Shown here: piece after piece, positions 47,262-56,481 of the stretch
Layout of the letters: each line of letters starts with the position of its first letter
Position numbering within the stretch: position 1 is the first letter of the stretch
Assembly: GCF_964355755.1 (NCBI RefSeq)
Contig: NC_092670.1
Location: forward strand, 39,853,795-39,917,794
DNA: 64,000 nt
Source of the DNA: Antedon mediterranea
Lineage: Eukaryota; Echinodermata; Crinoidea; Comatulida; Antedonidae
Reading direction: 5' to 3'
Notes under the pieces: model-generated
What the model saw: only the letters and a program-made list of their open reading frames with translations
Database searches by the model: none
Told to the model about the DNA's origin: nothing
Position numbers and translations under genes: made by a program

Positions 47262-50200
47262 ATGGCGATGACAACAGAGAACTATGACGTGGCTACAACG
47301 GCAGAAGATGAAGTGACGTCTGCACCAGAAATACCGAGACTTCTAAACCTGTTCTTGGTAGCGTACCTTCTAATATTCGGACTCATCGGTTTCTTTGGCA
47401 ACCTATCCGTCATCAGTATTTTTAGAACGTGAGTACACGCAGTATATGGTCACCATGCACTGCTGCAACGTGTAGTAGCACAATGTATCTGTACAATCAT
47501 CACAGAATCTTTATTTAAACATCGCACGGTTCACGATTTTCTTTCAAAGGTAGTTATTATTTCACTTTCACGTCACTAAAACAATACGCAACTCAGTTTC
47601 AAGTTTCAAGTTTCAATTTATTTTCAAAATTGCAAGATAATTTGTTGAGATATCATCTCGTCACCTTGCACTGCAGAAACGTGTAGTACACTATATGTAT
47701 CTGTACAATCGTCACAATATCTTTATTTAAACATCGCACGGTTCACGATTTTCTTTCAAAAGTAGTTATTATTTCACTTTCACGTCACTAAAACAATACG
47801 CAACTCAGTTTCAAGTTTCACGTTTCAATTTATTTTCAAAATTGCAAGTTTATAAGATAATTTGTTGAGATATCATCTCGTCACCTTTCACTGCAGAAAC
47901 GTGTAGTACATGTATCAAATTGTCACACTTTGTGTACATCGCCCAGTTCACGATTCCAAATGTTTATATTTCACTTTCAAGTTTCAATTTATTTTCAAAA
48001 TTGCATGAATATAAAAGATAATTTGAAGAGATAATTGGTAAAGATAAAGCAAAAATGGAGGGAAAAAACCAAAATAGCAATGCTCGTTGTTATGGCTACC
48101 CTTATACATAATATAACCTTTTAAAAATACACCTTTTTCCCTATAAGTAATGTTTACCAGATGATAGATGATATTTTAAAGCGCTTTGATCATTGTCAAA
48201 GGCTCTATACAAATGACAATGTTATGTTAATATGTTATTTTCTAGACAAAAAATGATGTAATGAGATAGCAGTTTTTATCGTTTTAATTCCATTTTATGT
48301 GTAGGCCTATACCTCGTTTTCTTTTTCTTGTTGTCTTGTATACAAATTGATTGGATACAATGATTTTGACCAAATAAAATGAATGAATGAATTCCTCATA
48401 AATGAAGCAATCCATCCAGAATTGTTCTTATCTTTCTTTTTACTCATTGATAAACAGAATAAGATCTTTACAAAATTTGAAAATCCAAAATGGCGGCTTT
48501 CCCGAGGCCACAGAAGATCTAGAACTTTTTTGGTGGATATATAAGCCCCATATGACATTAATCAGTTGAAAAGCACTTGTTTCTAATTTTCCCAGAGAAA
48601 GTAGAAAATGGGGATACTGAGAGGCCTATTCTTATATGTACATAGGCCTATTAATACATATATACTTAACTTCTATTCTGGATGATCGCGAGCTAGCATT
48701 TTACTCATAACGTATATTGATATGATTCACAGAACAAGATCTTTACAAACACCAGGCAACATGCTGATCATCAATCTAGCTACAAGTGATATTCTGATGG
48801 TTATCACGCAGTTTCCTGCAATGTTTGTGAATACAGTAGCTGGAAAATTTCTGTTGGGAGACATAGGTAAGAATGGTTCTTTAAGTAGACAACAAGACAT
48901 CATATTTGAGTTACTTTTTCTTATTGTTGTAATGAAAACAAAATGAAAATCATGTGCGGCCGAGAAATGTATAAATAGTATGCGAGTAGCATAGTAGGAG
49001 TGAGTGGCCGAGCGGTTGAGACAATGGAACCGTAATTACGTAGCCATAACATCGACCAGGCTTCGAGGCTCACTCGCTCCATGGTTCTGGTGGTAGAACG
49101 AGTCTTCTCGGATAAGGACTATAAACCGCAGGTACAGTGTACACATCTGGCTCATGTACACTTTAAAAAACCTAATACATCTTTCGAGACGCGTAGGGGG
49201 TTAGCCTGGTGTACTAGTAGCCTACACACAGCCACTGATCATATCTGGGCCCTCTGGGAGACCAGTCTTTGACTGAAGAGGTTACCCAGTATGTAAATAA
49301 TTACCAAAGAGGTCACCCAGTATGTAAGAGGTCACCCAGTATGTAAATAATTAACAAATAAAACTATACGGAGAATGAATTAACACAATTGAATTCGTTT
49401 TATTTCAAACTTATAAATATTCTTTCACACAGGTTGTCAGATATATGCTTTCTTCGGTTCCACATTCGGTATCATGTCAATTACATCGATGGCCACCATA
49501 GCACTTGACCGTTATTACGTAATATGTAACGCAATGAGAGCAACTCGAACGGTGACCAAGAAGCGCTCACGGTACATCATACTGTTCGTATGGTTATACT
49601 CGCTGACGTGGTCAGTTCCTCCTTTATTTGGATTCGGACGATACACATCTGAAGGATACGATCTTAGCTGTACATTTGATTATCAAGATCAAGCTACCAA
49701 CAACATGATCTTCGTTGGCTTGATATTTGTAACGGATTTTTTTCTTCCGCTTATTGTGATCATCTGCTGCTACACAAAGATCGTAATATCAGTTAGAAAA
49801 CATCGAATAGGTATGAAGAAAATTGTGGATAGCAAACGTGACAGCACAAAGTCAAAGCAAATCGCAGAGGAGAAAAAAGAATTCAAAATCGCTAAAATCG
49901 GTATGATTATAACTGCTCTATTCTGTATAGCGTGGCTACCATATGCTACCGTTGCTTTTATTGGTCAGTTCATAGACGAAGAAATACCGACACCACTTCT
50001 GCAAACACTACCGGTCGTCTTCGCAAAGAGCTCGTGTGTCGTTAACCCAATCGTATACGCCATAACACACGATAAGTTTAAAGCAGCACTCACACAAAAA
50101 TACATAAAAATGTGTTGCAGTCAGTATGAGAAAGACTCAAGAGCGAGTCAGTATAAAGGCGGTCGTAGCATGGCCAAGCGAGAGTCATCTATTGCAAGCA

Positions 50201-50394
50201 CGGTTAACAGCATGGAGTTTAATCTAGAGGACGACCCACCGAAGGTGGATACTAAACAGCCAAATGTTGTCGAAAAAGGCAACACTGACGTCGTACAGCA
50301 ACCATCGTCCAACACGGACAAGCCCGTAGTGGTTGCCGCAATCAGTGGTGGAATAGACAACCCAGCATTACAACTAGAAAACACCGACCTATAG
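47262..50394 (+). CDS. Rhabdomeric-type (melanopsin-like, Gq) opsin, complete
   Basis: Exons 47262-47428, 48733-48866 and 49433-50394 join in phase and give 420 aa. Seven membrane segments are visible. Key residues: Cys102 and Cys180 for the extracellular disulfide; Tyr105 at the classic counterion site, as in r-opsins and melanopsin, with Glu174 in loop 2 (TSEGYDLSC); DRY at 126-128; and retinal-binding Lys299 in VVFAKSSCVVNPIVYAI. The third intracellular loop has EEKKEFKIAKIG, the pattern of Gq-coupled opsins, and GCQIYAFFGSTFGIMSITSM matches melanopsins. In this family light isomerises bound retinal, activating Gq and phospholipase C in microvillar photoreceptors. The usual HPK after helix 7 is HDK here. 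The tail is Ser/Thr/Lys-rich and ends in TDL, a class I PDZ-ligand pattern. The start was chosen at the first ATG of the open frame, which gives a 28-residue acidic, N-glycosylatable-looking N-terminus. Melanopsin/r-opsin placement is well supported by motif. Confidence 0.93.
47469..48000. repeat. Tandem repeat of about 215 bp in opsin intron 1, 2.5 copies
   Basis: Each copy has ACATCGCACGGTTCACGATT, TTTCACTTTCACGTCACTAA and CAATTTATTTTCAAAATTGC. The copies start near 47469, 47681 and 47899. The third is shortened. Confidence 0.85.
48470..48560. other. Repeat-like block in opsin intron 1
   Basis: CCAAAATGGCGGCTTTCCCG and neighbouring sequence look like part of a dispersed repeat; the minus strand has an open frame of 83 codons without recognisable motifs. 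Confidence 0.2.
48996..49275 (+). mobile_element. tRNA-derived SINE in opsin intron 2
   Basis: The head GAGTGGCCGAGCGGTTGAG is a strong A box of tRNA-Ser/Leu type, and GGCTTCGAGGCTC lies where the B box belongs. The two arms GGAGTGAGT and CTCACTCGCTCC pair as an acceptor stem would. The body has ACGAGTCTTCTCGGATAAGG ACTATAAACCGCAGG, a segment type shared by many marine-invertebrate SINEs. It is not a functional tRNA: the anticodon arm is irregular. Confidence 0.65.
49276..49348. repeat. Short direct repeats at the SINE tail
   Basis: GAGGTTACCCAGTATGTAA and GAGGTCACCCAGTATGTAA occur three times in 70 bp, right after the SINE. This resembles the variable tail repeats of some SINE families. Confidence 0.6.
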
Positions 50395-50396
50395 GC

Positions 50397-50567
50397 TTTA
50401 AGCTTGGTTCCCACTAGCGACGCAACGCAAGGACATGATACGCAACGTAAATGATTTGACCAATCACAAGCGATGGATTGTTGGAACAGTGACTTGTCAT
50501 TGGTCAACTCGCTTGCGTTGTGCGCGCGTGCGTCCTTTCGTTGCGTCTCTAGTGGGAACCACGCTTA
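50397..50567. mobile_element. Fold-back family B, copy 8, immediately after the opsin stop codon
   Basis: It starts within 3 bp of the TAG at 50392-50394 with AAGCTTGGTTCCCACTAGCG and ends GTGGGAACCACGCTTA. It would lie in the 3' UTR of the opsin mRNA and could fold into a long hairpin. Confidence 0.85.
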
Positions 50568-50709
50568 ACCATCAACATCATGAGGATAGAGTCGGGCGGG
50601 ATCGGAAAACAAATATTATCCATTATGTTAATGTATTCCTACAATGATAATCCATGTTAAATCCTAAACTGAATCCGATTCAGTGTTTGTATCCCAGAGC
50701 TTCGGCAAT

Positions 50710-50715
50710 AATAAA
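50710..50715 (+). terminator. Poly(A) signal candidate for the opsin gene
   Basis: AATAAA lies 316 bp after the stop codon, beyond the family B element. It is the first such hexamer downstream. Confidence 0.45.
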
Positions 50716-51387
50716 TCATCTAGCGTATGCTAAATAATTTATATTACATTTACAAGGCCACATCTAGACAAGCGAAAGCTTTTAATTTGGTCTTTTTGTA
50801 AAATAAGTTGAGCAGCAATGTAATGATTATTGTTAGTTTATATTTTGACAATATATGTAAAATGTAGTAGGTCAATTTTCTGAAATTTAGCAAGCAAATC
50901 AATCTACGATAACTTTAGATCTTGGCCAATCCTAAAGTCTTCGAAAATGTACAGTGCCAATTTTAATCTGCACTAATCCTGAATTTATATTAATCCTGAT
51001 CTGCGACTAATCCCACCACACCTTGTAAATAGATAAGTTATCAAATGTGTTGTTCTATTATATGTATTTGACTGTACCTACTAAATATAAATGTTTTAAT
51101 TATAGGATTTAGTTCCCTTTTGTGTTTCATGCCACTTACTTTGTAGTTGTTGGTTTGTTGCCAATCGAAAGCTACTAAGGCATATCAAAAGGAAGTTTTC
51201 CTTAACATACCATATAAACACGGTTTCACACTACTTTATGCAAAAATATAATTCACTAAAAGCAGGTTTTGATCAGTGTGTCTAAAGTTTGAGGTTTCTA
51301 TCAATAAAATATCAATTCACTTTAGTATATTGATTCGTTTCTCTTTATGTTGCCAGACTCAATATAAATGTTTTCGTTTTCTTAGTT

Positions 51388-51523
51388 TTCTGTCTATGCT
51401 ATCAAACTTGATTGACAAAAAAGGTGTGATATGCCCAAATATGGTAATTATAGGACCTCATCAGGTTCATATATGGGCACATCACATTGTTTAGTCACAC
51501 AAAGTTTGATAGGGTAGACAGAG
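51388..51523 (+). mobile_element. Fold-back family A, copy 23, at the edge of a satellite array
   Basis: The ends are slightly drifted (CTGTCTATGCTATCAAAC and TTTGATAGGGTAGACAGAG). The right end runs straight into the first GTATATCTAGG unit of the array. Confidence 0.8.
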
Positions 51524-52348
51524 TATATCTAGGCCTATATATATCTATATCAGGGTATATCTAGGCCTATATATATATATCTATATCAGGGTATATCTAG
51601 GCCTATATATATATATCTATATCAGGGTATATCTAGGCCTATATATATATATATATATATATCAGGGTATATCTAGGCCTATATATATATATATATCAGG
51701 GTATATCTAGGCCTATATATATATATATCTATATCAGGGTATATCTAGGCCTATATATATATATCTATATCAGGGTATATCTAGGCCTATATATATATAT
51801 ATCTATATCAGGGTATATCTAGGCCTATATATATATATATCTATATCAGGGTATATCTAGGCCTATATATATATATCTATATCAGGGTATATCTAGGCCT
51901 ATATATATATATCTATATCAGAGTATATCTAGGCATATATATATCTATATCAGAGTATATCTAGGCCTATATATATCTATATCAGAGTATATCTAGGCCT
52001 ATATATATCTATATCAGGGTATATCTAGGCCTATATATATATATATCTATATCAGGGTATATCTAGGCCTATATATATATATATCTATATCAGGGTATAT
52101 CTAGGCCTATATATATATATCTATATCAGGGTATATCTAGGCCTATATATATATATCTATATCAGAGTATATCTAGGCCTATATATATCTATATCAGAGT
52201 ATATCTAGGCCTATATATATCTATATCAGAGTATATCTAGGCCTATATATATCTATATCAGGGTATATCTAGGCCTATATATATATATATCTATATCAGG
52301 GTATATCTAGGCCTATATATATATATCTATATCAGAGTATATCTAGAC
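51521..52348. repeat. Satellite-like array of about 36-bp units
   Basis: The unit reads GGGTATATCTAGGCCTATAT, a variable run of TA, then CTATATCA. About 20 copies are present, with GGG or GAG starts and changing TA length. The final GTATATCTAG is continuous with the reverse-transcriptase reading frame that follows. Confidence 0.95.
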
Positions 52349-53430
52349 TGCCGTAAAGCATTTGATATGGTACCTCATGAAAGACTGATAGCTAAACTGA
52401 GAGCAATGGGTATATCAGGCAAAATCCTAAAGTGGACATCCAACTTTCTTCATGATAGACGTCAGCGTGTCTCTGTTAAAGGGCAACTATCATGTTGGCT
52501 ACCAGTGACTAGTGGAGTCGTCCAAGGCTCAGTACTAGGTCCAGTACTCTTCCTGATCTTTATAAATGACATTCTTGACTCAATCAACTCCAACGGCAAG
52601 TTATTTGCGGATGATGCAAAAGTATATCGCCGCATACGCTCTGAAAATGATGCCCAAATGCTTCAAAAAGACCTTGACAAACTCATGGAGTAAACGCTGG
52701 CTTCTCCAGTTCAATGAGACAAAGTGTAATGTTGTACATATGAGGTCGCAAAATCCTAATTATACATATCTTCTTGGTGACACTGATCTTGCATCTGTGA
52801 CTGAGCAAAGTGATCTGGGATTAACTGTTACTACAGATTTCAAATTCAAAACACACGTAAACAAGATTGTCGCAAAAGCTAATGGCAGAATTGCAATGAT
52901 TAGGCGCACCTTCACTTACTTAGATAAAGAGATATTCATCCCATTGTATAAAACGCTAATTCGTCCACTCTTAGAGTACTGTGTACAAGTGTGGTCACCT
53001 AACCAAGTTGGACTCAAGAAGATTTTAGAAAGAGCACAAAACCGAGCAACCAAACTTGTACCTGAACTTAGGAATCTTCCCGCTGATGAGCGTCTTGCCA
53101 TGCTTCACCTACCAACACTCCAAGAAAGACGAGATAGAGGTGATCTCATTGAAATGTTCAAAATTATCCGTGGTATAGTAAACATTGAGGCAAATTCATT
53201 TTTCACTCTAAGGCAGAACCCCGGAGGTTATATAACCAGAGGACACTCACTTACACTATCTAAACCTAGATACAAAACCATCAGGAGATATACCTATTTT
53301 GACGTCAGAGCAATCAACTAATGGAACTCACTACCAGAACATGTAATTAACAGCACAAACACAAATTCATTCAAAAACAACCTCGACATTCACATAAAGA
53401 AAAGGAGAGGAGGCAACTATTACGAGCATT
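52340..53430 (+). pseudogene. Non-LTR retrotransposon reverse-transcriptase fragment, frameshifted
   Basis: The first frame (52340-52693) holds RT motif A VYLDCRKAFDMVPHERL, motif B SGVVQGSVLGPVLFLIFIND and motif C LFADDAKVY. A one-base shift near 52690 moves to a second frame (to 53321) with WSKRWLLQFNETKC, LLEYCVQVWSPNQVG and the C-terminal DLIEMFKIIRGI. An in-frame stop in place of an expected codon precedes WNSLPEHVINS at about 53322. This is the pattern of jockey/CR1-like elements. The 5' part (endonuclease and N-terminal RT) is missing and begins at the satellite array. The copy is inactive because of truncation and frameshift. Confidence 0.9.
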
Positions 53431-53628
53431 AAGCTCACAGCCTCTTTTAATCACTAAAGGTAAGAGCTTTCAATTACCTTGGTTGGACCATGGACCTATA
53501 AATGGATGGACCTTATGGGTTTTTTACGTTCTCTAAACAGTTTTCATACGTTCTTTAAAAAATGTTTTTATCTCGTTTTATATTAAATAGGGCCAATATC
53601 TGGATACAACTCCTTACGTTAAACCAGT

Positions 53629-53793
53629 AAAGCTTGGTTCCCACTAGGAAACAGCGCAAGGACGTACGCGCAACGCAAGCGAGTTGACCAATGATAAAGC
53701 CACTGTTCAAATAATCCATCGCTTGTGATTGGTCAAATCACGTACGTTACGTTACGTCCTTGCGTTGCGTCTCTAGTGGGAACCAAGATTTAT
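53629..53793. mobile_element. Fold-back family B, copy 9
   Basis: Ends AAGCTTGGTTCCCACTAGG and CTAGTGGGAACCAAGATTTA enclose TTGACCAATGATAAAGCCAC and CGCTTGTGATTGGTCAAATC. It lies downstream of the LINE fragment. Confidence 0.8.
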
Positions 53794-54262
53794 AGATACG
53801 TGCGTGTGAAACGTTTCGAAACATATATATTAATGGTGTAACGTAAATAATTGTATACAGAGTTATTATACGCGTAATCTCGCTCTTTGTCGAAGGTCAC
53901 ACGCGTATCTGTTTTCATTCACTTCGCTAAAACACCTCTACACATATCATCGTCAAACAGTGCGTCACATTATTAATTTACATTTCATTTATTCGTTAAA
54001 AAAAATGAACATTAAATAAACGACCTTCACTTCAATTTACAAGATTAAATTTACTCCCAAAAAAATGATATTTATCTTATTTATGACAAAAACAGAATAC
54101 ATTATGGGTTGTCATAAAAGCATTATTATTATGTTATACTTATTGGCATGTTAGTGATAAGTCTTCTTCAATTAGTAATTTAAAAATGTGTTGTAATGAT
54201 CATACTATGACGGTTGGATGTCATGTATATTGCAACATTAGATCGGATGTATAATCAAATAA
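53794..54262. other. Intergenic stretch, no feature recognised
   Basis: AT-rich sequence between two family B elements; nothing codes on either strand. Confidence 0.4.
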
Positions 54263-54399
54263 TAAAGCTCGGTTCCCACACAAGTGCGTTGACCAATCAC
54301 AAGCGACAGCTAGGGGGATACATCGCGTCCTGATTAGTCAAATTACTTGCGGTGCGCTTACGTATGTCCTGGTGTTGCATCCACGTGTGGGAACTGAAC
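54263..54399. mobile_element. Fold-back family B, copy 10, abutting family A
   Basis: Left end AAAGCTCGGTTCCCACACAAG and right end CGTGTGGGAACTGAAC. It is shorter than other copies and joins the next element without spacer. Confidence 0.7.
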
Positions 54400-54541
54400 T
54401 AAAGCTCTGTCTACACTATCAAACAAGTTTGACAAAAAAGTGTGATGTGTCCAAATATGGTAGTGATATGACATCTTTGTGTCCATATATGGGCACATTA
54501 CATTTTGTATCACATAAAGTTTGATAGTGTAGATAGTATAG
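54400..54541 (+). mobile_element. Fold-back family A, copy 24
   Basis: Both ends present (TAAAGCTCTGTCTACACTAT, TTTGATAGTGTAGATAGT). It starts where family B copy 10 ends. Confidence 0.85.
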
Positions 54542-54847
54542 TTTTATTCTGCCATACTTAGTTTTTAAATTTATTCAGACATATCGTTTATCAACCAGTT
54601 ATATGAAGAATTGGATGAAATTGATTTTCTATGGGAAGTAAACAATAGAAAGCTTATCAGTAATCTAATACTGAACGTGTTTATATCAACTCCATAATAG
54701 AATTAATAATTCCTCCCGGGAAAAACTACGACGTACAATTAATCCGTATTAATACGTAATCAATAGAGCGCGTATTGTGGGATCAGCGAAGCTTAATACG
54801 CGCTTGTAATAAATACGCACAAGGAATTGAATTCACTGCGGATTCTT

Positions 54848-55013
54848 TAAAGCTTTGTCTACACTATCAAACTACTTTGATAAATAAATTGTGATGTGCC
54901 TAAATATGGTAGTGATATGGTCAAATATGGTAGTGATATGACATCACCATGTCCATATATGGGCACATCACACTTTCTTGTCGCTTAAAGTTTGATAGTG
55001 TAGACAGAGCTTA
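54848..55013 (+). mobile_element. Fold-back family A, copy 25
   Basis: A full-length copy with two TATGGTAGTGATATG modules; left end has one change (AAAGCTTTGTCTACAC). Confidence 0.85.
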
Positions 55014-55920
55014 ATAATGAAGAACCCGTAAGTGATAGTACGACATAGCTAATTATTACGTATGAAAATGTTACTTGATTTCTGTATCTTAGTTCAAAGA
55101 TATCTACCAAAAAAACAATAAACATCTCATTTTGGTATTGTAATAATAATCTTAAGCATTGCTAATATTTGTAATACAAGTTACTATAAGACTATCAATC
55201 CATTACATGTTTATGTTCACTGAAGAAGTGAAATATGATTTACTAGTGATAATCTAACAAGGCAAACAATAAACATAGGTAACCTATAATTTCAACAGGA
55301 TTATATATTATATACAATAAGTAGGCCGAACGACAACATAGCATTACGGCACGAAATACTACACTCAAAATAATCTGAGAAAATTATATTATATGTTATA
55401 TTATATTAATATATAACTTGGCATGGTATAGTGATGTACTGCAAATAAATGAATTCATAAACAGAATCCTAATTATTTCAATGGTTTGATAAATTTGTAA
55501 AATAAAAAAAATAACAATTATATTACAGCGAGTTAGCTGCATAGATACACATTGCATATACAAACAAAAGAATAAGATATTGATTCATTATATCTCTATA
55601 AGTTTAGGCTAAAAAATAATCGGTTATAATATTAAATAAGCATGTTTTTACTTTTACACTGCAGAGTGATAACCCTGACCATACAAAGTGGAACTTCATT
55701 TCAATAGACATGGTTTAAACCCCGACAAATTTCTAAGAATAACTTGTTTTGTTTAGGGATAATCTCCAAAGTTTATATAACCCAAGCATACCTTGCTTTT
55801 ATATAATAAAACTAATTTAGTTCACATTATAAACCCTGAATATTGCAACTGTGTAAAATTTGATATTAATAATCTCCATTTAACATCAAAACAGCATATT
55901 ACAAATATTTGTATGACGCT
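55014..55920. other. Intergenic stretch, no feature recognised
   Basis: Strongly AT-rich, with a TATTATATTATATGTTATAT-type run near 55386-55412. No gene or element was recognised. Confidence 0.4.
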
Positions 55921-56139
55921 TTAGGATGCAGTAAGCACCTCCATCCCCTCCTCTCCACCTCTCCCCACAACATGGCATAGTATATATATATAGTTAGGAT
56001 GCAGTAAGCACCTCCATCCCCTCCTCTCCACCTCTCCCCACAACATGGCATAGTATATATATATAGTTAGGATGCAGTAAGCACCTCCATCCCCTCCTCT
56101 CCACCTCTCCCCACAACATGGCATAGTATATATATATAG
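55921..56139. repeat. 73-bp tandem repeat, exactly 3 copies
   Basis: Each copy reads TTAGGATGCAGTAAGCACCT, a pyrimidine-rich middle (CCATCCCCTCCTCTCCACCT) and a TATATATATATAG end. The copies are virtually identical, so the triplication is recent. Confidence 0.95.
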
Positions 56140-56291
56140 TGTTAGTATAGTATGTGTTTACATAGTAATTAGTATAGACCATCAGTTGAAATTAAACTCT
56201 TACAATCTCACATGTCTTATCTCTCATTTAAAATGTATTCCAGACACCATATATTTTGGGACAGACAAATGGTGATCAGTTTTGAGAGATT

Positions 56292-56443
56292 AAAGCTCTG
56301 TCTACACTACCCAAATGTTGTATAGTGATATGCCTAAATATAGTAGTGATATGCCCAAATATGGTAGTGATATGCCCAAACATGGTAGTGATATGCCCAA
56401 ACATCATCATTTCCATATATGTACACATCAGACAAGGTTTTAC
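56292..56443 (+). mobile_element. Fold-back family A, copy 26, with four internal modules, right arm reduced
   Basis: After a shortened left end, the module AGTGATATGCCCAAAYATGGT occurs four times; the right arm is cut to CACATCAGACAAGG. It ends 39 bp beyond the LRR gene stop codon. Confidence 0.8.
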
Positions 56444-56481
56444 AGATACAAATCTAAAGGAGTGCCACTTGCCTGTGTTAT

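Noticed and set aside
48307-48558. 83-residue minus-strand open frame in opsin intron 1
   Set aside because: No recognisable domain or splice context; sequence around CCAAAATGGCGGC looks like a dispersed repeat.
48996-49080. Functional tRNA-Ser or tRNA-Leu gene
   Set aside because: A and B boxes and a pairing outer stem exist, but the anticodon arm is irregular and a SINE body follows directly, so it was called a SINE.
50148-50507. 119-residue minus-strand open frame opposite the opsin C-terminus
   Set aside because: It overlaps the opsin coding end and a family B element; composition and position show it is antisense shadow.
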